Shown here: positions 54,066 through 64,000 of the stretch, piece after piece
How the letters are laid out: each line of letters begins with the position of its first letter
Position numbering within the stretch: position 1 is the stretch's first letter
NCBI GenBank assembly: GCA_026984455.1
Contig: JALSSC010000008.1
Location: 1 to 64,000 of the forward strand
DNA from: Chromatiaceae bacterium
Lineage (GTDB): Bacteria > Pseudomonadota > Gammaproteobacteria > Chromatiales > Chromatiaceae
Length of the DNA: 64,000 nt
Direction of reading: 5' to 3'
Notes under the pieces: generated by a model
The model's input: only the letters and a program-made list of their open reading frames with translations
What the model was told of the DNA's origin: nothing
The model's database searches: none
Program-made: the position numbers and the translations under genes

Positions 54066-55073
54066 TCAGGCCTCGAAATACGCCCGGTACCAGTCCACGA
54101 AGCGGCCCACCCCGTCCTCGACGCTGGTGTCGGGCCTGTAACCGGTGTCGCGCACCAGGTCGCTCACGTCGGCATAGGTGTCGGGCACGTCCCCCGGCTG
54201 CAGGGGCAGCAGGACCTTCTCCGCTTCGCGGCCGAGGCAGCGCTCCAGCACCTCGATGTAGTGCATCAGCTCCACCGGCCGCTGGTTGCCGATGTTGTAC
54301 AGGCGGTAGGGGGCGGTGCTGCTGGCGGAGTCGGGATGGGCGCCGTCCCAGTCCGGGTTCGGCTCGGGGATGCGGTCGAGGACCCGCACGACCCCCTCCA
54401 CGATGTCATCGATGTAGGTGAAGTCGCGGCGGTGCTTGCCGTAGTTGAAGACCTCGATGGGCTCCCCGGCGAGGATCGCGCGGGTGAACTTGAACAGGGC
54501 CATGTCGGGCCGCCCCCAGGGACCGTAGACGGTGAAGAAGCGCAGACCGGTGCTGGGCACCCCGTAGAGGTGGCTGTAGGTGTGGGCCATGAGTTCGTTG
54601 GCCTTCTTGCTGGCCGCGTACAGGCTCACCGGATGGTCCACGTTGTGGTGCACCGAGAAGGGCATGTTGGTGTTGGAGCCGTAGACCGAACTGCTGGAGG
54701 CGTAGACCAGGTGCTCCACCCCCTGGTGGCGGCAGCCTTCGAGGATGTTGGCGAACCCCACCAGATTGGTCTGCACGTAGGCCATGGGGTTTTCGATGGA
54801 ATAGCGCACCCCGGCCTGGGCGGCCAGGTTCACCACCCGCTCGGGGCGGTGCCGGCGGAAGGCCTCGGCCACGCCGGCGGCGTCCTCGATATTCAGGCGC
54901 AGGTCGGTGTAGCCGGAAAAGGCACGGGTGCGCTCCAGGCGCGCCTCCTTGAGGGCGACGTCGTAGTAGTCGTTGAGATTGTCGACACCGATGACCTCGT
55001 CACCCCTTTCGAGCAGACGCAGGGAGAGGGCCGAACCGATGAAACCGGCGCTGCCGGTGATCAGAACCTTCAT
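54066..55073 (-). CDS. UDP-glucuronate 4-epimerase-like SDR
   Basis: A 335-residue nucleotide-sugar epimerase. Rossmann motif GSAGFIGSA, the catalytic S-x-Y-x3-K as YASSSSVYG and [12 protein letters not shown], and [27 protein letters not shown], typical of UDP-GlcA 4-epimerases (CapI group). Its partner for acidic sugars is the UDP-sugar dehydrogenase gene upstream. The two genes share a strand with a 29-base gap. Confidence 0.9.
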   Translation of the reverse strand: MKVLITGSAGFIGSALSLRLLERGDEVIGVDNLNDYYDVALKEARLERTRAFSGYTDLRLNIEDAAGVAEAFRRHRPERVVNLAAQAGVRYSIENPMAYVQTNLVGFANILEGCRHQGVEHLVYASSSSVYGSNTNMPFSVHHNVDHPVSLYAASKKANELMAHTYSHLYGVPSTGLRFFTVYGPWGRPDMALFKFTRAILAGEPIEVFNYGKHRRDFTYIDDIVEGVVRVLDRIPEPNPDWDGAHPDSASSTAPYRLYNIGNQRPVELMHYIEVLERCLGREAEKVLLPLQPGDVPDTYADVSDLVRDTGYRPDTSVEDGVGRFVDWYRAYFEA

Positions 55074-55102
55074 GGGAATTCCTCAGGAACGTTGCACGGG
55101 TG

Positions 55103-56392
55103 TCAGAGGCGGCCGTCCACCTGGGCGGCGGGCAACAACTGCTTGACGTCGTAGAGGATGGCGCCCGGCTTGCCGAAGCGGCGGATGCCCTCCGCCCCCA
55201 GCGCCGCGAACTGGCGGTGGGCCACCGCCAGGATCAGGGCGTCGTAATGCCCCTCGGGCGGCTCGGCCACCGGATCGATGGCATATTCGCGCCGCGCCTC
55301 GGCCGGATCCACCCAGGGATCGTGCACGTCCACCTCGATGCCGTAGTCACGGAACTCGGCCACCATGTCCACCACCCGCGTGTTGCGCAGATCCGGGCAG
55401 TTCTCCTTGAAGGTCAGGCCGAGGATCAGCACCCGGCTGCTCCCGTCCAGCCTGTGACTCTGGAGCATGAGCTTGATGACCCGCCCCACCACATAGGCGC
55501 CCATGCCATCGTTGAGGCGGCGGCCGGCGAGGATGATCTCCGGGTTGTAGCCGATCTCCTGGGCCTTGTGGGTCAGATAGTAGGGATCGACGCCGATGCA
55601 GTGGCCACCCACCAGGCCGGGACGGAAGGGGAGGAAGTTCCATTTGCTGCCGGCGGCCTCCAGGACCTCCTGGGTGTCGATGCCCAGTTTGTTGAAGATG
55701 ATGGCGAGTTCGTTGATGAGGGCGATGTTGAGGTCGCGCTGAGTGTTCTCGATCACCTTGGCGGCCTCGGCCACGCGGATGCTGCTGGCCCGGTGGGTGC
55801 CGGCGGTGATCACCCTGCCATAGAGGGCGTCCACCAGGTCGGCCACCTCCCGGGTGGAGCCCGAGGTGACCTTCTTGATGGTGGTGACCCGGTGCTCCTT
55901 GTCCCCGGGGTTGATGCGCTCGGGGCTGTAGCCGGCGTAGAAGTCCTGATTGTAGGTCAGCCCCGAGACCGACTCGATGAGGGGGATGCAGACCTCCTCG
56001 GTGGCCCCCGGATAGACCGTGGACTCGAACACCACCACGTTCCCGGGCCGCACCCAGCGGCCCAGCATCCGGCTGGCCGATTCCAACGGACTGAGATCGG
56101 GACGCTTGTGCTCGTCGATGGGGGTGGGCACGGTGACCACATAGAAGTTGCAGCCCGCCAGGTCGCGCTCGTCGTCACTGTAGGTGAGATGCTCCGCCCT
56201 GGCGAGTTCCTCCGGCTCCACCTCCAGGGAGCGGTCCCGGCCGGCACGCAGTTCGGCCACCCGTTCGCTGTCGATGTCGAGACCGAGGGTGGGGAAGTGC
56301 CTGCCGAACTCCACCGCCAGGGGCAGACCCACATAGCCCAGGCCGAGCACGCCGATATGGATGGATTCGAGGTCTGGGATCTTGCTGTTCAT
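55103..56392 (-). CDS. tviB: TviB-type UDP-sugar 6-dehydrogenase
   Basis: A 429-residue NAD-dependent UDP-sugar dehydrogenase. The NAD motif is [14 protein letters not shown] and the catalytic Cys lies in [12 protein letters not shown], with FVVTVP-like VVTVPTPID and SPERINPGD, as in Vi-type UDP-GlcNAc/GalNAc dehydrogenases. It supplies uronate sugars for surface polysaccharide. Whether it prefers UDP-Glc or UDP-GlcNAc is not determined; the TviB assignment is from motifs. Confidence 0.88.
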   Translation of the reverse strand: MNSKIPDLESIHIGVLGLGYVGLPLAVEFGRHFPTLGLDIDSERVAELRAGRDRSLEVEPEELARAEHLTYSDDERDLAGCNFYVVTVPTPIDEHKRPDLSPLESASRMLGRWVRPGNVVVFESTVYPGATEEVCIPLIESVSGLTYNQDFYAGYSPERINPGDKEHRVTTIKKVTSGSTREVADLVDALYGRVITAGTHRASSIRVAEAAKVIENTQRDLNIALINELAIIFNKLGIDTQEVLEAAGSKWNFLPFRPGLVGGHCIGVDPYYLTHKAQEIGYNPEIILAGRRLNDGMGAYVVGRVIKLMLQSHRLDGSSRVLILGLTFKENCPDLRNTRVVDMVAEFRDYGIEVDVHDPWVDPAEARREYAIDPVAEPPEGHYDALILAVAHRQFAALGAEGIRRFGKPGAILYDVKQLLPAAQVDGRL

Positions 56393-56495
56393 GAGTGATC
56401 GGATTCCCTCTCGGCGGGGGGTTGCCCCCAGAATTGAAAAGGTGGAATGATAGCCCCTAGTCCCGCTCCAACGCGAGCGCTGGAGGGCCTCCGCG

Positions 56496-58001
56496 ATGAA
56501 ATGGGCAATCCTGTTCTTGTTCTTCGGCCTGTGCCCGGCCCTGGCGGATGAGGTACGACCGCCCGCGGTGGCCGGCTCCTGGTACCCCGGCGATGCCGAG
56601 ACCCTGGCCGATTACGTCGACGGCCTGCTCGACGCCGCCCCGGCGGCTGCGCGCGGGGCGCGCCCGCCGCGCGCCCTGATCCTGCCCCACGCCGGCTATC
56701 CCTTCAGCGGCGCCACCGCCGCCGCCGGCGTCGCCCGGGTGCGCGGCGCCGCCTTCGAGCGGGTGATCCTCCTGGGCCCCGCCCACAGAGTGGGCTTCCA
56801 CGGGCTGTCCATCGCCCGGGTGAAGGCCTACGCCACCCCGTTGGGCCAGATCCCGCTCGATCTGCAGGCGGTGGCGCGCCTGCGCCGGGACCCGCTGGTC
56901 ACCCGCGTGCCCGAGGCCCACGCCCGCGAGCACAGCCTGGAGATGGAACTGCCCCTGCTGCAACGGGCCCTGAAACCGGGCTGGCGGCTGGTCCCCATCC
57001 TGGTGGGCCGCTTAGAAGGCGGCGAATACGCACAGGCCGCCGACCTCCTGCGCCCCCTGTGGGACGCACACACCCTGGTGGTGGTCTCCAGCGACTTCAC
57101 CCATTTCGGCTGGCGTTACCGCTACCAGCCCTTCCCATACGACGCCACCCGCCTGAAGGCCCTGGACACGGGCGCCTTCGCCGCCATCGAGGCCGGTGAC
57201 GCTCAGGCCTTTCTCGACTACCAGGCGCGCACCGGCGACACCATCTGCGGCTACCGGCCCATCGCCATCCTGCTGCATCTGCTCCCCCCCGGGAGCCGGA
57301 TCGAACGCCTGGCCTATACCACCTCGGCCGAGGTCACCGGCGAGACCGGCAACAGCGTCAGCTACGCGGCCTTCGCGCTCTGGCCGGCGGCGAAGGCGGA
57401 CCCGCACGGCACGCCTCCACGCCTCGGCGAGGCCGATCTGCGACGCCTGCATCGCCTGGCCGAACTGGCCGTCACCCTCGCCGTGCATCCCGGCGACGAG
57501 GGCCTGAAACGGCGCCTGGAGGCCGAGCGGGCGGCCCTGCCGGAACGCCTGAAGCAGTCGGCCGGGGCCTTCGTCACCCTGAAGCGTCAGGGGCGCCTGC
57601 GCGGTTGTATCGGCACCATCCGGCCGATACTGCCCCTCGACGAGGCCGTGGTGGAGAACGCCCGCCATGCGGCCCTGCACGACCCCCGTTTCCTGCCCCT
57701 GGACGGGCGCGAACTCCAGGGCCTCGACCTGGAGGTGAGCGTCCTCACCCCCCCGCGCCCCATCCCCTCGTGGCAGGCATTCCGTCCCGGGAAGGACGGC
57801 ATCGTCCTGGAGCTGGACGGCCGGCGGGCGGTCTTCCTGCCGGAGGTGGCCAGCGAGCAGGGCTGGAACCGCCGACAGACCCTCACCCACCTGGCGCGCA
57901 AGGCCGGCCTGCCGGGCGATGCCTGGCGCTCGCCCCGGGCGCGCTTCTGGGTCTTCCAGACCCAGATCTATGCGGCCCCCTACCAGCGGCCCGCACCCTG
58001 A
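56496..58001 (+). CDS. secreted Memo/AMMECR1 fusion (AmmeMemoRadiSam B-A)
   Basis: A 501-residue fusion with a good Shine-Dalgarno (GGAGGG 8 bases upstream). Residues 1-18 are a signal peptide ([15 protein letters not shown]). Residues about 20-300 are the Memo domain: [56 protein letters not shown] and [11 protein letters not shown]. Residues about 315-495 are AMMECR1 with hallmark [11 protein letters not shown]. The known AmmeMemoRadiSam trio has a radical SAM partner, which is not here. The signal suggests the pair acts in the periplasm. The function of the family is unknown. Confidence 0.9.
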   Translation: MKWAILFLFFGLCPALADEVRPPAVAGSWYPGDAETLADYVDGLLDAAPAAARGARPPRALILPHAGYPFSGATAAAGVARVRGAAFERVILLGPAHRVGFHGLSIARVKAYATPLGQIPLDLQAVARLRRDPLVTRVPEAHAREHSLEMELPLLQRALKPGWRLVPILVGRLEGGEYAQAADLLRPLWDAHTLVVVSSDFTHFGWRYRYQPFPYDATRLKALDTGAFAAIEAGDAQAFLDYQARTGDTICGYRPIAILLHLLPPGSRIERLAYTTSAEVTGETGNSVSYAAFALWPAAKADPHGTPPRLGEADLRRLHRLAELAVTLAVHPGDEGLKRRLEAERAALPERLKQSAGAFVTLKRQGRLRGCIGTIRPILPLDEAVVENARHAALHDPRFLPLDGRELQGLDLEVSVLTPPRPIPSWQAFRPGKDGIVLELDGRRAVFLPEVASEQGWNRRQTLTHLARKAGLPGDAWRSPRARFWVFQTQIYAAPYQRPAP

Positions 58002-58016
58002 GCCGGGGCGCTCCGC

Positions 58017-58739
58017 TCAGTCTGCAACGGCGGCGTCCGGCCCGATCAGCTCCATCCGCCACAGATGCCCGCCGTAGCGGCGCTCGATCCGCACCGGCAG
58101 CCAGCCCCGCGCCGGGGAGAACCACAGGCGGTAATCGGTCCCGCCGGCATCCTTCGAACGACGCACCCGCACGCGCCGCTCCGTGCCCTCGCCCTCGACG
58201 GCGTCGATCTCATAGGCATAGGTCTTGATGCGCCCGCCATCGGCCACCGGGTAACTCACCAGCGGCCCGCCGACCGGCAGGGGCCGGGTCCGCGCCAGGT
58301 CCAGGCTCAGCGCCCATTGCTGAACCAGCTTGTCGAGGGTGCCCGGGGGCAGGCGCGCCGACCAGCCGCCTCCGTCGCCGCTCACCCGCAGGCGCCCCTC
58401 TTCCCAGTCGAAGCGGATCTCCAGGGCGCGCGGGGCCCCGCCGTGGCGGTGGTAGCTGTAGTACCGGGGCCGCGGCCGCCCCTCCACCAGGTCACCCTCG
58501 CTGACCTCTTCGACGAGGTCGTCCCGCCACAGGCCGGTGAGGGCGTTGGGCCGGGTGAAGGCGCTGTAACGGTAGCCATCCTGGGGCAGGCGTTCCAGGC
58601 GCACCCGGGTCTCGCCCACCGGCAGGCCGTCACGGCTGAGGCGGTAATGGGCCTCGAAGGGCCGCAAAGCGGCGCCCGGGGCGCCGCACCAGAGGAGCCA
58701 TGCCAGGAGGACGCAACACCACCGCCGCCCCGCCCCCAT
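58017..58739 (-). CDS. DUF3108 secreted protein
   Basis: A 240-residue protein with a signal (CCVLLAWLLWCGAPGAA). The domain features FEAHYRLSRDGLPVGETRVRLE, ARPRYYSYHRHGG and YRLWFSPARGWLPVRIER, matching DUF3108. It is 4 bases downstream of purN; this order (purM-purN-DUF3108) is common in Gammaproteobacteria. Role unknown, probably envelope. Confidence 0.9.
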   Translation of the reverse strand: MGAGRRWCCVLLAWLLWCGAPGAALRPFEAHYRLSRDGLPVGETRVRLERLPQDGYRYSAFTRPNALTGLWRDDLVEEVSEGDLVEGRPRPRYYSYHRHGGAPRALEIRFDWEEGRLRVSGDGGGWSARLPPGTLDKLVQQWALSLDLARTRPLPVGGPLVSYPVADGGRIKTYAYEIDAVEGEGTERRVRVRRSKDAGGTDYRLWFSPARGWLPVRIERRYGGHLWRMELIGPDAAVAD

Positions 58740-58743
58740 GGTC

Positions 58744-59403
58744 TCACGCCCGCGGCGCGCCGGGCCGCCAGACCACGGGTTCGGCGAGGAGGCCGCCGTC
58801 CAGACGCACCCCTTCGGTCTCCAGGGAGAGGCGGCGTTCGGCGAACCAGCGCACCACCTGGGGATAGATGCGGTGTTCCTCGGTCAACACCCGTGCGGCG
58901 AGGGTCTCGGCATCGTCGTCCGCCCGCACCGGGACCCGTACCTGGAGGATCAGGGGGCCGCCGTCCAACTCCTCGGTGACGAAGTGGACGCTGGCCCCGT
59001 GCACGGTATCGCCCGCCGCCAGCACCCGGGCATGGGTGTGCAGGCCACGGTAGCGCGGCAGCAGGGAGGGGTGGATGTTGAGCAGGCGCCCCTGGTAATG
59101 GGCGACGAACGCCGGCGTGAGGATGCGCATGAACCCGGCCAGGGCCACCAGGCCCGGACGGTGGCGGTCGATCCGTTCCATCAGCGCCCGGTCATAGGCC
59201 GCGCGATCGCTGAAGGCGGAGTGCTCCAGGACCTCGGCGGGGATGCCGGCGGCGCGCGCCCGCTCCAGGCCGAAGGCCCCGGCCTCGTTGGAGATCACCG
59301 CCACCACCTCGGCCGGAAGGCCTTGGGCGCAGGCATCCATCAGGGCCTGGAGGTTGCTGCCGCCCCCGGAAATCAGCACCACCAGGCGCAGAGGGGGTCT
59401 CAT
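58744..59403 (-). CDS. purN: phosphoribosylglycinamide formyltransferase PurN
   Basis: Transfers formyl to GAR in purine synthesis, 219 residues. The start [18 protein letters not shown], the catalytic [24 protein letters not shown] and [18 protein letters not shown] are all present. It overlaps purM by 4 bases. Confidence 0.96.
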   Translation of the reverse strand: MRPPLRLVVLISGGGSNLQALMDACAQGLPAEVVAVISNEAGAFGLERARAAGIPAEVLEHSAFSDRAAYDRALMERIDRHRPGLVALAGFMRILTPAFVAHYQGRLLNIHPSLLPRYRGLHTHARVLAAGDTVHGASVHFVTEELDGGPLILQVRVPVRADDDAETLAARVLTEEHRIYPQVVRWFAERRLSLETEGVRLDGGLLAEPVVWRPGAPRA

Positions 59404-60455
59404 GCGCCCCCCGCGCCGACGAAGCGCACCCCGGGCCCGCCCTCCGCGGCCACCACGCGGCCCAGGCGCCAGGCCGTCTCACCGGCGGCCTCCAGGCGTT
59501 GCAAGGCCTGCCCCACGCGCGCCTCGGGCAACAGCGCCACCATCCCCACACCGCAATTGAAGGTGCGCAGCATCTCCTCCCGCGGGACCCGCCCCTGGTC
59601 CTGCAACCAGCGGAACACCGCGGGCCAGGTCCAGGAGGCCAGGTCCACCTCGGCCATGGTCCCTGCGGGGAGCACCCGCGGCAGGTTGTCGGTGAGGCCA
59701 CCGCCGGTGATGTGGGCCAGGGCATGGATCTCCAGGGCGGGGATCAGCGGTTGCAGGGACCGGCAATAGATACGGGTGGGGGCGAGCAGGGCCTCGCCCA
59801 GGGTGGCGCCCTCCAGGTCCAGGTCCAGGGGCTCGCCCGCGCGTTCGAGGATCTTGCGGATCAGGGAATAGCCGTTGGAATGGGGGCCGGAAGAGGCGAT
59901 ACCGATCAGGGCGTCCCCGGCCCGCACCCGCTCGGGACCGAGCAGGGCCGAGCGCTCCGCGATGCCCACCGCGAACCCGGCGAGGTCGTATTCCCCCTCG
60001 GCATACATCCCCGGCATCTCCGCCGTCTCGCCCCCGGTGAGGGCGCAGCCGGCCCGGCGGCAGCCCTCGGCGATGCCCCTCACCACCGCCTCCCCCACCT
60101 CCAGTTGCAAGCGTCCGGTGGCGAAGTAGTCGAGGAAGAACAGGGGCTCGGCGCCGGTCACGAGGATGTCGTTGACACACATGGCCACCAGATCGATGCC
60201 CAGGGTGTCGTGGCGCTGGAGGCGCCAGGCCAGTTTGAGCTTGGTGCCCACGCCGTCGGTCCCCGACACCAGCACGGGCTCCCGGTAACGGTCCAGGGGC
60301 ACTTCGAACAGGGCGCCGAAACCGCCCAGGCCGGTGAGCACCCCCGGGCGGAAGGTGCTGCGGGCCAAAGGCGCGATGCGCTCCACCAGAGAGACCCCGG
60401 CATCGATATCGACACCGGCGTCACGATAGCTCAGGGGGCGTTCGGATGAGGTCAA
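59400..60455 (-). CDS. purM: phosphoribosylaminoimidazole synthetase PurM
   Basis: Converts FGAM to AIR, 351 residues from TTG 60455 with GGAG 9 bases upstream. Blocks: [78 protein letters not shown] and [13 protein letters not shown]. The TTG start is slightly unusual. The order with purN is standard. Confidence 0.95.
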   Translation of the reverse strand: MTSSERPLSYRDAGVDIDAGVSLVERIAPLARSTFRPGVLTGLGGFGALFEVPLDRYREPVLVSGTDGVGTKLKLAWRLQRHDTLGIDLVAMCVNDILVTGAEPLFFLDYFATGRLQLEVGEAVVRGIAEGCRRAGCALTGGETAEMPGMYAEGEYDLAGFAVGIAERSALLGPERVRAGDALIGIASSGPHSNGYSLIRKILERAGEPLDLDLEGATLGEALLAPTRIYCRSLQPLIPALEIHALAHITGGGLTDNLPRVLPAGTMAEVDLASWTWPAVFRWLQDQGRVPREEMLRTFNCGVGMVALLPEARVGQALQRLEAAGETAWRLGRVVAAEGGPGVRFVGAGGA

Positions 60456-60691
60456 TGCACAGGCTCCGAGGCAGTGGGGAAGGATCAATCTTACCAAACC
60501 GGAGATGCCATACCCGCCGCATGTGGTTTTTCCATCCTTCGGTCCGCCAACGGCTGCGGCGCCGCCTCCGATCCAGGCGACCAGGTTGCCGAAAAGCCCA
60601 GCGCACCGGGTGTATCGCATTGGACAGAAAAGCCCACCCCTGGGTTTTTCCGCCGCTATATACTCTGTCACCTTTCATCCCTGGAAACGCC

Positions 60692-61960
60692 ATGCCCCCC
60701 AGCGCCACCCGCCCCCGCCACCCCTGGCGTGAGATCCTGCGCATCCTGGTGAGCGCGCGCATGTGGATCACCCTGGCCCTGGGCTTCTCCAGCGGTCTGC
60801 CCCTGTTGCTCACGGGCTCGGTGCTCCAGGCCTGGATGCAGCAGGAACGCCTGGATCTCGGGACCATCGGCCTGTTCGCCCTGGTGGGGCTGCCCTACAC
60901 CCTCAAGTTCCTGTGGGCGCCGATCCTGGACCGCTACACCTGGCCGGTGCTGGGGCGCCGCCGCGGCTGGCTGCTGGCGGCCCAGGGCGGGCTGATCCTG
61001 GCCCTCACGACCCTGGCCTTCTCCCGGCCCGCACAGGCACCGATGGGCCTGGCCCTGGCCGCCCTGGCGGTGTCCTTCTTCTCCGCCAGCCAGGACATCG
61101 TGGTGGACGCCTACCGGCGCGAGGCCCTGGCCGACGACGAGCTAGGGCTGGGGGCCTCCCTGTACGTGAACGGCTACCGCGTGGGGATGCTCCTGGCCTC
61201 GGGCGGCGGCCTGATCCTGGCCGACTTCATCCCCTTCCGCGGGGTCTATCTGCTGATGGCCGGGTTCATGCTCATGGGTGTGCTCACCACCCTGGCCGCG
61301 CCCGAACCGAAACCCTCGGCCGGCCGCCCGCAGACCCTGCTGGAGGCGGTGTGGCACCCCTTCGTGGACTACTTCCGCCGCCGCGACGCCCTCGCCATCC
61401 TGGCCTTCATCCTCCTCTACAAGATCGGCGACACCATGGCCAGTCACCTGAGCACGGTCTTCTATCTGGACCTGGGCTTCAGCAAGACGGAGATCGGCAC
61501 GGTGGTGAAGCTGTTCGGCTTCTGGGCGGTGCTCGGGGGCGGCTTCCTCGGCGGCCTGTGGATATTGCGTCTGGGGATCCAGCGGGCCCTGCTCTGGTTC
61601 GGGGTCTTGCAGGGGGTGTCCACCGCCGGCTTCGCCGTCCTCGCCCTGCTCGGCGACAACCTGCCCGGACTGGCCGCGGTGGTGGCCTTCGAGAACCTCA
61701 CCGGGGGCATGGGCACGGCGGCCTTCGTGGCCTTCATGGCGGCCCTCACCAACAGACGCTTCACCGCCACCCAGTATGCCCTGCTGTCCAGTTTCATGGG
61801 GGTGCCGCGGGTGATCCTGGCGGCCCCCACCGGCTACCTGGCCGAGGCCAGCGGCTGGCCCGGCTTCTTTCTGATCTGCGCGCTGCTGGCCTTGCCCGGC
61901 CTGGTCCTGTTACGCTGGTTGCAGGGCCGCGGGCTCACTGACGGGGAATCGATACCATGA
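60692..61960 (+). CDS. AmpG-like MFS permease
   Basis: A 422-residue MFS transporter with 12-like helices from ATG 60692. AmpG features: MWITLALGFSSGLPLLLTGSVLQAWM, LDRYTWPVLGRRRGW, SASQDIVVDAYRREAL and GASLYVNGYRVGMLL. AmpG imports anhydromuropeptides for recycling, which would feed NagZ (coded at 13 kb). It overlaps the TauE/SafE-like gene by ATGA. It is divergent from purM across 236 bases. Confidence 0.88.
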   Translation: MPPSATRPRHPWREILRILVSARMWITLALGFSSGLPLLLTGSVLQAWMQQERLDLGTIGLFALVGLPYTLKFLWAPILDRYTWPVLGRRRGWLLAAQGGLILALTTLAFSRPAQAPMGLALAALAVSFFSASQDIVVDAYRREALADDELGLGASLYVNGYRVGMLLASGGGLILADFIPFRGVYLLMAGFMLMGVLTTLAAPEPKPSAGRPQTLLEAVWHPFVDYFRRRDALAILAFILLYKIGDTMASHLSTVFYLDLGFSKTEIGTVVKLFGFWAVLGGGFLGGLWILRLGIQRALLWFGVLQGVSTAGFAVLALLGDNLPGLAAVVAFENLTGGMGTAAFVAFMAALTNRRFTATQYALLSSFMGVPRVILAAPTGYLAEASGWPGFFLICALLALPGLVLLRWLQGRGLTDGESIP

Positions 61961-62643
61961 TGGAGATCCAATGGGCCGCGGCCCTGGTGGTGGGACTGCT
62001 CGGCGGGGTGCACTGCGTGGGCATGTGCGGTGGCATCGTCAGCGCCCTGACCTTCGGACTGCCCGCGGAACGGCGCGCCAGCCTGGCGCGCATGTTGCCC
62101 CTGGTCCTGGCCTACAACCTGGGGCGTATCCTCAGCTACGGCCTGGCCGGGGCCGTCGCCGGCGGCTTCGGCTACCTCCTGGCCGAATCGCTGCCGTTGT
62201 GGCAGGCGCAACGGGTGCTCTACGGGTTGGCGGGCCTGTTCATGGTCCTCATGGGGCTCTACCTGGGCGGCTGGTGGGCCCTGCTGGGCCGCCTGGAGCG
62301 CCTCGGCGGACGCCTCTGGTCGCGCCTGGAGCCCCTGGGCCGACGCCTGCTGCCGGTGAGTTCGCCCCCCCGCGCCCTGGTGCTGGGCCTGGTGTGGGGT
62401 TGGATACCCTGCGGCCTGGTCTACAGCACCCTGGTCTGGGCGTTGTCCTCGGGCGGGGCCTGGCAGGGGGCGGCCCTGATGCTGGCCTTCGGCCTCGGCA
62501 CCCTCCCCAATCTGCTGGGGATGAGCTTCCTGGTGGGCGGCCTGGCGCGCTGGTCACGGCAGCCCTGGGTCCGCCGCCTCGCCGGCGGCCTGGTGACCGC
62601 CTTCGGGCTCTGGACCCTGTGGCAGGCCCTGGCGCCCGCCTGA
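61957..62643 (+). CDS. TauE/SafE-family membrane protein
   Basis: A 228-residue membrane protein with six helices. The motif LGGVHCVGMCGGIVSALTFGLP at the start is hallmark of the TauE/SafE-like 'UreH domain' group found with cytochrome cbb3 maturation genes; a second motif, GWIPCGLVYSTLVWAL, repeats the fold. Metal or sulfur transport is possible. It overlaps the AmpG-like gene and lies 4 bases upstream of mobA. Confidence 0.8.
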   Translation: MMEIQWAAALVVGLLGGVHCVGMCGGIVSALTFGLPAERRASLARMLPLVLAYNLGRILSYGLAGAVAGGFGYLLAESLPLWQAQRVLYGLAGLFMVLMGLYLGGWWALLGRLERLGGRLWSRLEPLGRRLLPVSSPPRALVLGLVWGWIPCGLVYSTLVWALSSGGAWQGAALMLAFGLGTLPNLLGMSFLVGGLARWSRQPWVRRLAGGLVTAFGLWTLWQALAPA

Positions 62644-62647
62644 GCCC

Positions 62648-63274
62648 GTGGGCACCCCGGAATCGTGGAGATCCCGCCGCCTCACCGGCGTCATCCTGGC
62701 GGGCGGCAGGGGACGGCGCATGGGCGGCCGGGACAAGGGCCTGCTGGAGGTCGGCCAGCGCCCTCTGGTGGCCCGGGTGATCGACCGCGTGCGCCCACAG
62801 GTGGGGGACCTGCTGATCAGCGCCAACCGCCACCTGGAACGTTACCGGGCCCTGGGCTTCCCGGTGGTGGAGGATCGCGTGGGCGCATTCCTCGGCCCCC
62901 TGGCCGGGCTGGCCGCTGCCCTGCAGGCCGTCCGCACCCCGTTCCTGCTCAGCGTGCCCTGCGACTCACCCTGTCTCCCCCTGGACCTGGCCTCCAGGCT
63001 CTTGCAGGCCCTCAACGCGGCCGATGCGGAGGTGGCCGCGGCCCACGACGGCGAGCGGACGCATCCCGTCTTCGCCCTGCTCAGGCGCGACCTGCGGCCC
63101 GACCTACTGGACTATATCGAGCATGGCGGTCGCGGTCTGGGTGCCTGGTACCGGCAGCGGCGCCTGGCCCTGGCGGACTTCTCCGACCGGCCCGAGGCCT
63201 TTCTCAACCTCAACACGCCGCAGGACTGGGCCGCCTGGCAAGGGGGCCTCAGACCGGATTCGGGATGTCGATGA
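62648..63274 (+). CDS. mobA: molybdenum cofactor guanylyltransferase MobA
   Basis: Joins GMP to molybdopterin to make MGD, 208 residues from GTG 62648. The nucleotidyl loop is GVILAGGRGRRMGGRDKGLLEV; further blocks are LGPLAGLAAAL, LSVPCDSPCLPLDL and HPVFALLRRDL. NapA in this window needs bis-MGD, so MobA is functionally linked. Its 3' end overlaps the convergent Nif3-like gene by 26 bases. Confidence 0.94.
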   Translation: MGTPESWRSRRLTGVILAGGRGRRMGGRDKGLLEVGQRPLVARVIDRVRPQVGDLLISANRHLERYRALGFPVVEDRVGAFLGPLAGLAAALQAVRTPFLLSVPCDSPCLPLDLASRLLQALNAADAEVAAAHDGERTHPVFALLRRDLRPDLLDYIEHGGRGLGAWYRQRRLALADFSDRPEAFLNLNTPQDWAAWQGGLRPDSGCR

Positions 63275-64000
63275 ACCGCCACTCCAGGCCGAAGCGCACG
63301 GCCAGGTGCGCCCCCAGGGCCTCGACCCCGCCGCGTTCGGTGGCGTGATGTCCCGCGGCCAGGTAGTGGATGCCCAACTCCCGCGCCAGATGGGTGGTCT
63401 GCTCGGAGACCTCGCCACTGAGGAAGGCATCGACCCCCAGGGCCGCCGCCTGTTCGATGTAGCCCTGGGCGGCGCCGCTGCACCAGGCGATGCGGGTCAG
63501 CGGCCGCCCGTGCCCCGGGATGACCAATGGCTCGTGCCCGAGCCGTTGCGCCACCTGCTCCGCAAAGGCATCCAATGGCAGGGGCCGGGGCAGGCGCCCC
63601 TGCCAGACGAGGCCCTCGCCGGCCTCGCTGGGAGAGGCGTCGAGCAACCCCAGGGCCTCGCCCAGACGGCGGTTGTTGCCCAGTTCCGGATGGGCGTCCA
63701 GGGGCAGGTGGTAGGCCAGCAGGCCGATGCCGTTGCCCATCAGGGCGGCGGCGCGCCGCCCCTTGAGGCCGCGCAGGGGGGCTGGCTCCCCCTTCCAGAA
63801 CCAGCCGTGGTGCACCAGCAGGAGATCGGCCCCGGCCTCCACCGCGGCATCCACCAGGGCCTGGCAGGCGGTCACCCCGCCCACCAGCCGGGACACCTCG
63901 GCGCGGCCTTCCACCTGGATGCCATTGGGGCAATAATCACTGAAGCGGGAGGCCTCCAGGAGGCTGTCGCAGTAGGCCTCGATCTCGAACAGGTCCGCCA
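63249..64000 (-). CDS. Nif3-like dinuclear metal protein (5' edge cut)
   Basis: The frame runs to the window end. From the sequence the start ATG is probably one base beyond 64000 (the last base pair reads TG-GCG-GAC on the minus strand), so only the first base of the gene is missing. The protein, about 250 residues, has CPNGIQVEGR, GADLLLVHHGWFWKG, WCSGAAQGYI and HYLAAGHHATERGGVEALG, the metal-binding pattern of the NIF3/YbgI family. Role unknown. It overlaps mobA by 26 bases at the 3' ends. Confidence 0.9.
   Translation of the reverse strand, partial: ADLFEIEAYCDSLLEASRFSDYCPNGIQVEGRAEVSRLVGGVTACQALVDAAVEAGADLLLVHHGWFWKGEPAPLRGLKGRRAAALMGNGIGLLAYHLPLDAHPELGNNRRLGEALGLLDASPSEAGEGLVWQGRLPRPLPLDAFAEQVAQRLGHEPLVIPGHGRPLTRIAWCSGAAQGYIEQAAALGVDAFLSGEVSEQTTHLARELGIHYLAAGHHATERGGVEALGAHLAVRFGLEWRFIDIPNPV

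Overview
The window is GC-rich, gene-dense DNA with short gaps and many 4-base ATGA/GTGA gene overlaps. Gene content (NapFDAGHBC periplasmic nitrate reductase, HisZ next to PurA and HflKC, an RpfE-type protein after thrC, a Mth938-like protein, PurM-PurN-DUF3108, NudE/YrfG, TruD) points to a gammaproteobacterium. The mix of denitrification, sulfur nucleotide, polyphosphate and energy-converting membrane complex genes suggests a facultatively anaerobic, perhaps chemolithotrophic member of the Chromatiales or a near relative. That placement is inference.

0-5.4 kb: two small secreted proteins, one Met-rich and cut by the window edge; a secreted protein built from an internally duplicated module; and a two-component system whose sensor kinase has a c-type heme motif (CxxCH) in its periplasmic domain and whose partner is a sigma54-dependent regulator. 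5.4-12.9 kb: a complete napFDAGHBC operon on the minus strand, with two FNR-type boxes and a matching -10 before napF, and a Crp/Fnr-family gene immediately upstream. 13-25.8 kb: NagZ, a FliL-like protein, the threonine branch (alaC-hom-thrC plus an RpfE-type gene), a glycosyltransferase, YicC, a Ser/Thr kinase-PP2C phosphatase pair, RNase PH and RdgB. 26-37.6 kb: TruD, tRNA-Ser(GGA), a methyltransferase, a dNTPase, an ATP sulfurylase/APS kinase fusion, GalE, PurA, HisZ, a YjeT-like protein and HflC/HflK. 38-46.4 kb: a TauD-like dioxygenase, YrfG, NudE, a double thioredoxin, a two-domain PPK2, a PEP-CTERM-like protein, an orphan sigma54 activator and an HDOD protein. 46.9-54 kb: a six-gene hyfBCEFGI-like operon. 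Its large subunit has lost the N-terminal NiFe cysteines, so it looks like an energy-converting hydrogenase-related (Ehr) complex rather than a hydrogenase. 54-64 kb: two UDP-sugar enzymes, an exported Memo/AMMECR1 fusion, DUF3108, PurN, PurM, an AmpG-like permease, a TauE/SafE-like membrane protein, MobA and a Nif3-family protein cut by the window end.

MobA can supply the bis-MGD cofactor that NapA needs. The Crp/Fnr regulator and the two FNR boxes give a plausible low-oxygen or nitrogen-oxide switch for nap, and the heme-bearing two-component system next door may be a second redox input. GT4, the UDP-sugar epimerases, the UDP-sugar dehydrogenase and the PEP-CTERM-like protein suggest exopolysaccharide production.

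The most unusual items are: the Ehr-like complex; a bifunctional Sat/CysC whose sulfurylase motifs are degenerate while its kinase P-loop is intact; a family of 164-bp palindromic MITE-like elements (two intact copies, two decayed ones); the heme-c sensor kinase beside nap; the secreted Memo/AMMECR1 fusion; and the two repeat-built secreted proteins at the left edge. Coding calls rest on reading motifs by eye; no database search was run.
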